Of a stretch of 25,098 nucleotides of DNA, positions 13,956 to 20,225 are shown in pieces. Both the position numbers and the translations under genes were made by a program. This stretch comes from a virus. The stretch lies in IMG/VR virus record IMGVR_UViG_3300025012_000273, positions 1 to 25,098 of that record. One strand, written 5' to 3'. The notes beneath the pieces were generated by a model, which did not search any database, was not told the origin of the DNA, and saw only the letters and a list, made by a program, of their open reading frames with translations. The first letter of the stretch is position 1, and the number at the start of each line of letters is the position of its first letter.

Positions 13956-14345
13956 GATGCCGTAGTCAAGCCCCCCCTACCCCCCAAAGCATAGAAATGC
14001 TCAGGAAGTAGGTTCGCTAACTACGGCATCAACGAGAACCGCGCATTGTGTCCTGCGAAGTTATCCTCTCGCTTATCCGCTCACAGACCCGTTAGTACGG
14101 CACCGATACTTTGGTGGCCTTGACGCCCTCTGTGATTCGTCTAGGTCGGTGCTAGCCAATCCCCGCTTCTTCACCGTCGCACCATAACCCCCACTGATAC
14201 GGCATACAGCAGGCAGGGGAAATAAAACGCCCCCCTTGGGATTTTTTACGGTGTCAAGGCGTAAAGAGCAGTACCCAAGAGGGGCTTAGACGGCGCATTG
14301 CCGGTGAAGCTATTCAGTTGTAAACTACTCTTATTCCTTGACGCC
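13956..14345 (-). ncRNA. Candidate large structured non-coding RNA
   Basis: About 390 nt with no supported reading frame, directly downstream of a TTGACA promoter. Perfect pairings read on the minus strand are as follows. GATGCCGTAGT / ACTACGGCATC (11 bp, 14020-14030 with 13956-13966) encloses CCTACTTCC / GGGGGTAGG and AGCAT / ATGCT. CCCC-T-CTTGGG pairs with CCCAAG-GGGGG (14274-14284 with 14230-14240) and encloses TTTACG / CGTAAA. CTTCACCG / CGGTGAAG pair at long range (14302-14309 with 14169-14176). GCACCGA / TCGGTGC pair at 14146-14152 with 14100-14106. CGAGA / TCTCG pair at 14067-14071 with 14033-14037. Two loops (CCUUGAC and GUCAAGG) can kiss. Large ornate phage RNAs such as GOLLD or ROOL are possible relatives, but I cannot confirm any family. 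The 3' end is undefined. Confidence 0.65.
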
Positions 14346-14348
14346 GAT

Positions 14349-14378
14349 AATGTACCTAAACTCATTCGGGGATGTCAA
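14349..14378 (-). promoter_or_regulatory. Sigma70-type promoter for the structured RNA
   Basis: A perfect -35 TTGACA (14373-14378), an 18-bp spacer and -10 TACATT (14349-14354, 4 of 6). The predicted start, near 14342, falls inside GGCGTCAAGG, the first copy of a 10-mer that recurs within the RNA. Confidence 0.6.
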
Positions 14379-14401
14379 GAAATATTCATTATCACCATCA
14401 T

Positions 14402-14665
14402 TCAACTTTTATTTTCATTCCTGTTCATCGCCATTTGCTGCGCTGCTTCTCGGTAGTAAGCGTTCATCATTCCTTGACCTTGACCAAATCCGGCTACGTA
14501 CCCATTCGAGTCGATCTTAACGCTATACGGAGCAGGCTTCACCCCCACCTTGACCTCATCCCCTATCTCAATCGTAATCTTATCCGCTTCTGCTACGTCA
14601 ATCCCCTCCATACGCATCATCACTGACAACGCAGAGAGTAATTCCTTGCCTGACTCGATCTGCAT
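14402..14665 (-). CDS. Hypothetical protein, probably the frameshifted 3' half of one gene
   Basis: 87 aa from the first in-frame ATG (MQIESGKELLSALSVMMRME). The part ESGKELLSALSVMMRMEGID aligns with ETPEALITTLKMQMRLHGID in the 88-aa protein encoded at 15121-15387, and both continue into a DEI/DKI-x-I-x-I strand. The homology extends upstream of this ATG (SITISLETF against TLHIPLPDF), into sequence open only in this frame, and there is no ribosome site. A +1 shift at a run of seven C (14708-14714) would fuse it to the 14598-14864 frame and give one 153-aa protein. The C-terminus is Gly/Gln/Asn-rich and hydrophilic. Function unknown. Confidence 0.5.
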   Translation of the reverse strand: MQIESGKELLSALSVMMRMEGIDVAEADKITIEIGDEVKVGVKPAPYSVKIDSNGYVAGFGQGQGMMNAYYREAAQQMAMNRNENKS

Positions 14666-14864
14666 CTTCTGGAAGGTTTCGAGGGAGATAGTGATGGAGG
14701 TCGGTTTGGGGGGGAGAGGCTATAACTCGATCATAGGCAGATTTATAAGCGTTCAGTGCAGCCTCAGCCATAAGGCGGCTTTGTTCTTGTGCTGAAACCA
14801 TAATGTCTTCCGGCTTCGTACCTATGCCAAGAATTTTATCGCGCAACTCCGTCCATTTGCTCAT
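14598..14864 (-). CDS. Hypothetical protein, probably the 5' half of a frameshifted gene
   Basis: Starts MSKWTELRDKILGIGTKPED with a GGGGGAG site and an ATGA overlap with the upstream gene. The first 52 residues, up to YDRVIASPP, form convincing helices. After the C7 run (14708-14714) the frame continues for 36 residues (PQTDLHHYLPRNL and so on) that look like a shadow of the other frame and end at 14598. Read as is, the product is 88 aa. Removing one C would join it in frame with the 14402 ORF. The break may be a real mutation, a programmed event or a homopolymer sequencing error. Confidence 0.5.
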   Translation of the reverse strand: MSKWTELRDKILGIGTKPEDIMVSAQEQSRLMAEAALNAYKSAYDRVIASPPQTDLHHYLPRNLPEDADRVRQGITLCVVSDDAYGGD

Positions 14865-15139
14865 ACCGTCTCCCCCATAAGTCTCGCATAGACTATCGCT
14901 GCGGTTATATCTTCGTCGGTTGCGCCAATCTGTCGTAACGCGGCACGTTGCCATTCGCCTGACCAAGTAGGAATCTCAATTCTTACCCATTCGCGGTTAT
15001 CTTCTTTGTCAATAATTGCGTAGCGCGAAGGGCCAAAGTTCCCGTCTGGAATATGTATTATCAGCCCGTTGAACTCAAGAACCGGCTCTCTCTTCGGATG
15101 CCATTTCAAAGGATTGCGCGTCAAAACGGCACCGACCAC
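14861..15139 (-). CDS. Hypothetical protein in the RHH-controlled operon
   Basis: 92 aa from a GTG start (VVGAVLTRNPLKWHPKREP). Predicted beta-rich N-terminal two thirds (LEFNGLIIHIPDG, REWVRIEIPTW) and a C-terminal helix rich in Ala ending ARLMGETV. It overlaps the upstream gene by 19 nt in another frame; a TTG start six codons later is also possible. The end overlaps the next ATG (ATGA). No motif identifies a function. It is one of three or four small unknown genes transcribed after the 52-aa repressor-like gene. Confidence 0.5.
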   Translation of the reverse strand: MVGAVLTRNPLKWHPKREPVLEFNGLIIHIPDGNFGPSRYAIIDKEDNREWVRIEIPTWSGEWQRAALRQIGATDEDITAAIVYARLMGETV

Positions 15140-15387
15140 GTTGCTTCGACACGCACTACGTTATGATCAAAGTCGATGCTGATTATAATTTCATCCATGC
15201 CGTCAAGGTCTATCCCATGCAATCTCATCTGCATCTTCAGCGTCGTGATTAACGCTTCTGGTGTCTCGCAGGGGAGTTTCATGAAGTCGGGGAGCGGGAT
15301 GTGCAGCGTGTTTTGGGACGTGGGCCATTTTATTCGATGATTGCGCATTTGAGCTTTACCGATTGAGTCAACCTCTACCATAAGCAT
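15121..15387 (-). CDS. Hypothetical protein, paralogue of the 14402 product
   Basis: 88 aa, starting MLMVEVDSIGKAQMRNHRIK. The region LHIPLPDFMKLPCETPEA, continuing to an LHGIDLDGMDEIIISIDF segment, aligns with the protein fragment encoded at 14402-14665, pointing to a local duplication. The pattern is strand, helix, strand with acidic loops. GAGG lies 8 nt before the ATG, and the gene overlaps the HNH gene by 13 nt. Function unknown. Confidence 0.55.
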   Translation of the reverse strand: MLMVEVDSIGKAQMRNHRIKWPTSQNTLHIPLPDFMKLPCETPEALITTLKMQMRLHGIDLDGMDEIIISIDFDHNVVRVEATWSVPF

Positions 15388-15797
15388 GAATTGGCCTCTA
15401 ATTCTCTTTTTCTACGGATATGGCCTTTGGTAAGGACTCCTTTGGTATAAGCATTTTCACCTTTTTTATAAAACCCTCGCCCCCTTTCGGCTCGGTCCCT
15501 ACAATTCTCCTTGTTGGTGCCCAAATACAAATGCTTGGGGTTAACACATGAGGGGTTATCACAATGGTGTAAAACCCATAAACCTTCAGGTATAGGGCCG
15601 TTAGCTATTATCCACGCTACTTTGTTGGATCTTGCTTTTTGTCGCCCATATCTGAATCTTCCATACCCATCCTTATCTTTACCAGCCATCCATTCCCAAC
15701 ACTCATTATCTCCTTTTACCGACACCTTGGCCCAAAATCTTACGGCAAGAGGTACACCATACATTTTGACTGAATATCGTTCAGATGCTGCGCTCAT
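15375..15797 (-). CDS. HNH endonuclease
   Basis: 140 aa. The N-terminal part has the family opening RFWAKVSVKGDNECWEWMAG and GYGRFRYG. The catalytic core is WVLHHCDNPSCVNPKHLYLG (His77, His78, Cys79, Cys84, Asn86, His89), typical of HNH_3-type free-standing endonucleases of phages. The ending GENAYTKGVLTKGHIRRK looks like a truncated or diverged NUMOD/HTH tail. The start overlaps the ribbon-helix-helix gene (ATGA). These enzymes nick specific DNA sites; its position in a regulated accessory operon is unusual for a pure homing enzyme. Confidence 0.85.
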   Translation of the reverse strand: MSAASERYSVKMYGVPLAVRFWAKVSVKGDNECWEWMAGKDKDGYGRFRYGRQKARSNKVAWIIANGPIPEGLWVLHHCDNPSCVNPKHLYLGTNKENCRDRAERGRGFYKKGENAYTKGVLTKGHIRRKRELEANSCLW

Positions 15798-15952
15798 GCC
15801 CCGATCTCCTTGTCCCTCTTAGCTTCCGCTACTTCAAGAGATTCAAGAGCGCGTTCCATTACATTGACAAATGACGTGTCCAGTTTTTTGGCTAGTTTCT
15901 GAAGAATTGCTTCGTGGCGGGAACTCAGTGTGTAGGAATGACGGATTGCCAT
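15794..15952 (-). CDS. 52-aa ribbon-helix-helix transcriptional regulator (likely autorepressor)
   Basis: MAIRHSYTLSSRHEAILQKL begins with a short beta-ribbon (IRHSYTLS) followed by helix A (RHEAILQKLAKKL) and helix B (VNVMERALESLEVAEAK), the layout of Arc/MetJ-type DNA-binding proteins, which dimerise and bind repeated half-sites. GGAGGTCAAC precedes the ATG. The gene lies directly behind a promoter and an inverted CGCATAA repeat, so negative autoregulation is the simplest model. It heads an operon with an HNH endonuclease and small unknown genes. This resembles, but is not proof of, anti-CRISPR-associated regulator loci. Confidence 0.7.
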   Translation of the reverse strand: MAIRHSYTLSSRHEAILQKLAKKLDTSFVNVMERALESLEVAEAKRDKEIGA

Positions 15953-15965
15953 GTTGACCTCCAAA

Positions 15966-15987
15966 CGCATAATGTGAAACTTATGCG
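15966..15987 (-). promoter_or_regulatory. Probable operator: inverted CGCATAA repeat
   Basis: CGCATAA / TTATGCG, 7 perfect bases each side of an 8-bp spacer, between the -10 element and the ATG of the ribbon-helix-helix gene. A further half-site (CGCATA at 16007-16012) sits inside the promoter spacer. Confidence 0.6.
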
Positions 15988-15992
15988 CTGTT

Positions 15993-16019
15993 TTTATACC
16001 AAAAAATATGCGTAGTCAA
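15993..16019 (-). promoter_or_regulatory. Promoter of the RHH / HNH accessory operon
   Basis: -35 TTGACT (16014-16019) and -10 TATAAA (15993-15998), with a short 15-bp spacer. It lies in the gap after terL. A repeat half-site between the two elements suggests the regulator can block polymerase. Confidence 0.55.
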
Positions 16020-16026
16020 CATATTT

Positions 16027-17772
16027 TTAGCACCCGCCCCACCCACCCCTATTGCCACCTGAACTTTTACCTTCTTTAAGATGAGATGGTTTCGGACGTT
16101 GAGGGATTGGGACCTTGAGGCGTAAATACTTTCCAATGGCTATGGAAATAACTCTATCATCGTGCCAACCTTGTTCAGCTTCTTCTTTCGATCCACACTT
16201 TTTGAAGCCAAGCATTTCACTGAATGTCTCGGCGCAATTTATGCCGTGAGTCCCTTCGATACACTCAAGTTTGAGCGTGTCAAGGATCTCGGTTCTTGTC
16301 TTGGAACTAGTTACCCATCCCCACCGTTTACGTGGCTTACCTGGCGGTTCAGGGACCATCTCCATGTGGATTCTAGGGTATCCAGAGTCAACTATTTCGG
16401 TGACAGTCGTAAGGCCGTGGTTGTTGCGCTCAGGGGCTAAATACGCCACGTTATATCTTCTACCAAGAGACACCAGTATTTGACCATATATCTTGGGAGG
16501 CCATTTGCCATGAAGATGCGCCACTTGTTCGCCTGTTCGATGGTCTATAACATCAGCCGAATCAAAATCTCCGCTTTCAAGACCTTCAGCCACGTCAGCA
16601 CTAATGATATACGAGGCTCCGACTTTAGGCTCTTGCCACACGCGAAGCTCGCCGTCTTCTTTTGCGTACCATACGCCCGTTGACGGCATACACGAATACC
16701 GTACTTTGGGAGATTTTGCCGCATCTCTAAAAGCCGCAATCTTTTTGTTATCAAAAACTGGAACTCCGGTTGAAAAGAAAGCTTCTTCTGGTGTAGAGGG
16801 ATGCATTTCGTTAAATTTCTCGATAATGCCATCGGCGTCATTATCAATCGTGTATCTGCGCCAATACATTTGTTCGTCGTCTAAATTAAACTGAGCTTTT
16901 ATTTCGGTCTCTTCTTCTGTCAAAACAAAATCGGATGGTACGAGCATCCTATTGAGCTCAAAAATAAACCAAGGGAAAAATATGGCAGTGTAATTATTTG
17001 ACTTATTAGCGGATTCGTTGATTTCCTCTTCGACTATTGGTTCACCATTATCATCCAGCCTTTTTACAAAATACCTGTAACGGCACCCCCAAAATCTTCG
17101 ATATACTTCACCCCCAACGCCGTCTGCTGTACCCTCAATCACTACTTCTGTACCTGGTTCGGGGGGTACGCATGGCAGTACAGCCTTAATCAGACCTTCT
17201 GCGTTCTCGCGGGGCAGTTTAAAGGCATCAGATATATGAAGTCGATGTACTGCTTGCCCTGAACCAACATCATCTTTACCGCCAGTCGCAACACGAAAAG
17301 CAGAATCAAGGCCCGTTCCTTGCGCGTTGTTGAACTCCAAAAGACGGGCGTTGTTGGCGAGAACTTCCGGCCTCTCCTTTGCCGGGATATTATTGTGAAA
17401 GCGTTTGACCATTTTGAAAATGAACTCACTCGCAGCGGGTTCGTGTGTAATTTGCATGCAATATGTACTTGGATTGCTCGTAACGTGCTGGTAATTCTTA
17501 CCGGAAAAAAGCGTCGATATGCCCTGCCGCCTGCCTTTTAAAATAACCACTCTGACTAAACGGCCTTTGGCTACAATTTTTCTTTCAATCTTTTCATAAA
17601 GTCGTTGTGGACCGTTGAGTATGAAACGCTCAAAGCCGCCCCCCTCCCTCGGCTGCACCTTGAGCTTCGTCCTGGCGTATTCCTCGAAATCCACCGACAT
17701 CTTCAAGTCAGCGATCAACTCCGCTATCTGGTCGGCACTGAGGTCTTCGAATTGTTGAAGGGCATTAGCCAT
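16027..17772 (-). CDS. terL: Terminase large subunit (packaging ATPase and nuclease)
   Basis: 581 aa. Cuts concatemeric phage DNA and drives it through the portal. ATPase domain: Walker A-like GRRQGIST at residues 80-87, a Walker B region around HRLHISDAFK (177-185) and the conserved VVIEGTADGVGGEV (210-223). RNase H-like nuclease domain: SADVAEGLESGDFDSADV with Asp393, APERNNHG with Glu448, and GWHDDRVISIAIG with Asp538/Asp539. The length is typical. The start overlaps the 51-aa membrane protein gene by 8 nt; no strong ribosome site is visible, so translational coupling is likely. The C-terminus is Gly-rich (SSGGNRGGWGGC). Confidence 0.93.
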   Translation of the reverse strand: MANALQQFEDLSADQIAELIADLKMSVDFEEYARTKLKVQPREGGGFERFILNGPQRLYEKIERKIVAKGRLVRVVILKGRRQGISTLFSGKNYQHVTSNPSTYCMQITHEPAASEFIFKMVKRFHNNIPAKERPEVLANNARLLEFNNAQGTGLDSAFRVATGGKDDVGSGQAVHRLHISDAFKLPRENAEGLIKAVLPCVPPEPGTEVVIEGTADGVGGEVYRRFWGCRYRYFVKRLDDNGEPIVEEEINESANKSNNYTAIFFPWFIFELNRMLVPSDFVLTEEETEIKAQFNLDDEQMYWRRYTIDNDADGIIEKFNEMHPSTPEEAFFSTGVPVFDNKKIAAFRDAAKSPKVRYSCMPSTGVWYAKEDGELRVWQEPKVGASYIISADVAEGLESGDFDSADVIDHRTGEQVAHLHGKWPPKIYGQILVSLGRRYNVAYLAPERNNHGLTTVTEIVDSGYPRIHMEMVPEPPGKPRKRWGWVTSSKTRTEILDTLKLECIEGTHGINCAETFSEMLGFKKCGSKEEAEQGWHDDRVISIAIGKYLRLKVPIPQRPKPSHLKEGKSSGGNRGGWGGC

Positions 17773-17920
17773 TATAGCCTACCAGCGTTATCATGATGCT
17801 TGATAAAGCGCATCCGAGTAATAACACACTCAATAAAATATTGCCGCGTTGGTAAAAATAAACGCTTGATACAATATTAAAGGCATCCAAAAATGATGTA
17901 ATAATTAATGATAATATCAT
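17765..17920 (-). CDS. 51-aa two-helix membrane protein between terS and terL
   Basis: Starts MILSLIITSFLDAFNIVSSV. It has two hydrophobic segments, residues 2-22 and about 28-48 (ILLSVLLLGCALSSIMI), joined by a short YFYQRGN turn, and ends LVGYNG. GGGGGGAG lies just before the ATG, which overlaps the terS stop (ATGA), and the gene ends 8 nt inside terL. The reading frame fills the whole AT-rich gap between the terminase genes. A small holin-like or membrane-disturbing protein, or an exclusion factor, are options. No family recognised. Confidence 0.6.
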   Translation of the reverse strand: MILSLIITSFLDAFNIVSSVYFYQRGNILLSVLLLGCALSSIMITLVGYNG

Positions 17921-18552
17921 TCTCCCCCCTGTTGCTTCATCTCAAGCATCTTCTGAAGATCCGCCAACATACTCGGATTCGCCTTGACCTCTGCTATCAA
18001 CTGAACCTTCTGTTCGTACTTGAACTCTTCGATGACAACCTTCTTCTCCGGCATCGCCTGTTGCGCCTCCGCAGCAAACTTCGCCGCGTCCATTCTTGCT
18101 CGATGGTCGGGATACATCTTGATGACTTCTTTCGTCACCAGTTTCCCGTCTTCAATCGTCGTCTCCCTACCCCTGAACGCCTGTTCTGCATTCATCGCAT
18201 CGGCTACGACTTCGGCAATCTTGTTGACTCCGGCGTTTTTCAGGGCAAGGAGTTCCTGAAGACGGAGGTTGTTGCTGGTCTTCTCCTTCACTCGTTCCAA
18301 GGCGTATGACACCTTACTCGCAATCGTTTCATCCTTGCCCACAAGTCCCGCAGCCCTTGCCTTTTCAAGTCGGGTCGCGTCAGGATTCATCAAGTGAGCC
18401 TTCATAATGTTGATTTCCTGACCCGTAAAGCCCTGTTCTTCCTTGAGTTTCTGACGTTTGGCAAGGGACTTCTTGCTTAACTTCTTGCGCTTGATGGTCG
18501 GAGTTTCAATGGTCGATGGGAAAATCTCAAGATCGGTGATTTCGTCAGACAT
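17917..18552 (-). CDS. Putative terminase small subunit
   Basis: 211 aa. Very basic N-terminus (IKRKKLSKKSLAKRQKLKEE), then a helix-turn-helix-like region (AHLMNPDATRLEKARAAGL, ASKVSYALERVKEK), a helical middle (LLALKNAGVNKIAEVVADAM) and a C-terminal coiled region ending LQKMLEMKQQGGE. Small terminase subunits bind pac/cos DNA and hand it to the large subunit. The call rests mainly on position directly before terL and on the N-terminal DNA-binding appearance. GGAG lies 8 nt before the ATG. The overlap with the upstream zinc-protein gene is 8 nt. Confidence 0.65.
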   Translation of the reverse strand: MSDEITDLEIFPSTIETPTIKRKKLSKKSLAKRQKLKEEQGFTGQEINIMKAHLMNPDATRLEKARAAGLVGKDETIASKVSYALERVKEKTSNNLRLQELLALKNAGVNKIAEVVADAMNAEQAFRGRETTIEDGKLVTKEVIKMYPDHRARMDAAKFAAEAQQAMPEKKVVIEEFKYEQKVQLIAEVKANPSMLADLQKMLEMKQQGGE

Positions 18553-18853
18553 TGTTCCACTCCAAGATAGGTTCTTCAGGATTGTCGAAAACCTCGTTAA
18601 GCTCAGGATTTACCGCGCAGAAATCGTTTTCGCAGCCGACCCCATAGACTAGCTGCTCGTCACTCGGATGCACCCTCAGAGCCGGTAATCCTTTGCACCA
18701 GGGGCATTCCTTGATAGTCTTCTGCAACTCTCCCAAAGACTCCATCCATTTCTTGAACTCGTTGACAGTACCATCAGGTTTGTGCAGTTTGTAGAGACGG
18801 TAGAAATTCACCCATGAAGAATCGTGCTCGATCTCGCCGGCTTGAGTTGCCAC
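18545..18853 (-). CDS. Zinc-ribbon protein with Lar-like cysteine layout
   Basis: 102 aa from a GTG start with GGGAGGTAACA upstream. The N-terminal 48 residues are helical (WVNFYRLYKLHKPDGTVNEF). The C-terminal half has CPWCKGLPALRV, then VGCENDFCAV and a final EEPILEWNNV: two Cys pairs and a Trp-Asn near the end, the layout of Lar-type restriction-alleviation proteins, though the second pair is spaced C-x4-C. Lar membership is only suggested. It immediately precedes terS. Confidence 0.5.
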   Translation of the reverse strand: MATQAGEIEHDSSWVNFYRLYKLHKPDGTVNEFKKWMESLGELQKTIKECPWCKGLPALRVHPSDEQLVYGVGCENDFCAVNPELNEVFDNPEEPILEWNNV

Positions 18854-18855
18854 TG

Positions 18856-19116
18856 TTACCTCCCGGTTACTCTATGTAATTGCATTGCAAGAAGTCCTGC
18901 GTGTTCCATCGTCGTCACGTTCGCAGCGTAGAAGTTGTAATCCACAGAAGTTTCGTCTACACGGACGGTGTAACTTATCACGAGCCGTTCAGGATTAATG
19001 TCGCCGTTTTCCAAGTCTCTGAGGCAGGCCAGTAGCGCGTCTCTTGGGGTCCATTTTCGGCAGTCGTCTGATTCGTTAGCGCGTTTTTCAGCAAGTTCAT
19101 TCGGTCGAAAAGTCAA
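18856..19116 (-). CDS. Hypothetical protein
   Basis: 86 aa. TTG start inside the upstream stop (TTGA), supported by GGAGGA 7 nt upstream. Sequence features: basic N-terminus, WTPRDALLACLRDLENGDIN, then strands (RLVISYTVRVDETSVDYNFY) and a C-terminal helix. The pattern of a short helix followed by three strands is seen in small uncharacterised phage proteins. No function assigned. Confidence 0.55.
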   Translation of the reverse strand: MTFRPNELAEKRANESDDCRKWTPRDALLACLRDLENGDINPERLVISYTVRVDETSVDYNFYAANVTTMEHAGLLAMQLHRVTGR

Positions 19117-19388
19117 TGCAGTTCCTCCTTCGGTATCAACAGCGCCCTCAGTTCTTCGCCAAACAGTCCTGTGACGAATTTCGACGTGTCCTGATACGCT
19201 TTCGCCGCTCCATGTCTTTCGTGATTCTCGTCCATCTGACTTCGCGTAAGCGCCGGATGCTTCTGCTTCGAGAGATTCGACTTCATCAGTCTGTCCAAGG
19301 TCTGAAGGAGGAAGACGAGTCGCTGTTCCATCGGTAGGGCTTTCAATGCTTCAAAGCCGGATAGGGTTTCGGTTACTTCCTCAGACAT
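19113..19388 (-). CDS. Hypothetical helical protein
   Basis: 91 aa, MSEEVTETLSGFEALKALPM at the start, then a long helix (EQRLVFLLQTLDRLMKSNL) and a central HPALTRSQMDENHERHGAAK segment, ending LRALLIPKEELH. GGTGGAGAG precedes the ATG; an in-frame start ten codons upstream lacks a site. No metal or membrane motif. Translationally coupled to the TTG-start gene that follows. Confidence 0.5.
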   Translation of the reverse strand: MSEEVTETLSGFEALKALPMEQRLVFLLQTLDRLMKSNLSKQKHPALTRSQMDENHERHGAAKAYQDTSKFVTGLFGEELRALLIPKEELH

Positions 19389-19398
19389 ACTCTCCACC

Positions 19399-19725
19399 TC
19401 ATTTTTTGGAATTGTCAAGAATTTTTCTGCCAGTCTGTGCTTCGTACTTTATTTTGTTCCGGGCGATAATAGCGTCAATCTGCCCTTCCCTAAAGATTCC
19501 ATTACCTTTCTTGCCAGCGTTGTCGAAGACCTTGTGATGCTGGAAGCAGACACAGATTGCATCGTAATCCGACCCTTTCAGCGATGTGCCACCTGTAGAG
19601 GTATGATGGTAAATCTTCTGCCCCATACATGGCCCACGGCCTCGTAACTCGCATTCCTGAGTCAAAAGCCACAAAAGGAAGTTCTTATCACGCGGAGTTT
19701 TGATTTTCCAGTTCGCACCCGTCAT
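19399..19725 (-). CDS. HNH-superfamily nuclease, Ref-like candidate
   Basis: 108 aa. Sequence after the N-terminus: QECELRGRGPCMGQKIYHHT, then GGTSLKGSDYDAICVCFQHH, then KVFDNAGKKGNGIF. Paired His and Cys residues (HH, C-V-C-x-x-HH) resemble a beta-beta-alpha metal site like that of Ref/RecA-dependent or NinG/DUF968-type nucleases of phages. Such proteins help recombination or process DNA. Start: ATG at 19725 overlaps the upstream stop (ATGA) with AAAGG nearby. The family choice is tentative; the nuclease character is moderately supported. Confidence 0.5.
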   Translation of the reverse strand: MTGANWKIKTPRDKNFLLWLLTQECELRGRGPCMGQKIYHHTSTGGTSLKGSDYDAICVCFQHHKVFDNAGKKGNGIFREGQIDAIIARNKIKYEAQTGRKILDNSKK

Positions 19726-20000
19726 TCCTTTCCCGCCAGCGCCTCGCGTGCTATCTGCGCCCACCCTACCGGATTGCTACCGTCTCGCCGTTTTGGTGCA
19801 ATGTCTACTATCCTTTTCAGCGCCCCCTCCAACGCCGCTATCCTGGCGCGTGCTTGGGTGAGGTCGTCCATTAATCCGCGTACCGTGGCTTCCGTGATAG
19901 GCGGCAGATACTCCGCACATGGGTCGATATTGTTGATACTGAAGAATGTTGGGTCCAAACTCATCCCTGCTGCACGTTCGTGTGCTTCCTTGTTAGTCAT
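19722..20000 (-). CDS. Hypothetical coiled-coil protein
   Basis: 92 aa, MTNKEAHERAAGMSLDPTFF at the start, a Pro-rich linker, then a coiled coil (RGLMDDLTQARARIAALEGA) and a terminal helix GWAQIAREALAGKE. The ATG overlaps the upstream stop as TGATG, with GGGGGAG just before; a GTG one codon earlier is also possible. This layout (short N-terminus, RIAALE coil, REAL tail) is common in small phage accessory proteins of unknown function. Confidence 0.55.
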   Translation of the reverse strand: MTNKEAHERAAGMSLDPTFFSINNIDPCAEYLPPITEATVRGLMDDLTQARARIAALEGALKRIVDIAPKRRDGSNPVGWAQIAREALAGKE

Positions 20001-20221
20001 CACTCCCCCTCTCGCCGGATGGCTTTTAACTTAACCGCCCGTTCGCAGCAAAGATTAAGAATGACTCGACTCTTCATTATTTCGGGTTCGGCTAGCAGCG
20101 TAGCAAAAAAAACCAGTTCATCCTCTATCCATGGGTTTCTCGGCTTGTTTGGGCAATCATCGGTGTGGCCGTTTTTGAGGCCGCATTTGGTGCAGGCTGG
20201 GAAATGTGTCAATCCTGGCAT
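20000..20221 (-). CDS. Small zinc-binding hypothetical protein
   Basis: 73 aa. N-terminal motif FPACTKCGLKNGHTDDCPNK (three Cys and one His) suggests a zinc knuckle. The rest is helical and ends AVKLKAIRREGE. The ATG at 20221 is supported by AAAGGA; upstream in-frame codons are shadow. The AIRREG ending recurs in two other small proteins of this cluster and carries the ribosome site for the next gene. Confidence 0.5.
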   Translation of the reverse strand: MPGLTHFPACTKCGLKNGHTDDCPNKPRNPWIEDELVFFATLLAEPEIMKSRVILNLCCERAVKLKAIRREGE

Positions 20222-20225
20222 TTGT

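Noticed and set aside
13971-13985. G-quadruplex in the G-rich strand
   Set aside because: Only two long G runs separated by TA; the same bases pair well with CCTACTTCC in the RNA hairpin, which explains them better.
13840-14400. tRNA, tmRNA or group I/II intron
   Set aside because: No T-arm GTTC-type motif with a matching acceptor stem, no domain V-like hairpin, and no split gene around the region. The structure is real-looking but does not match these by eye.
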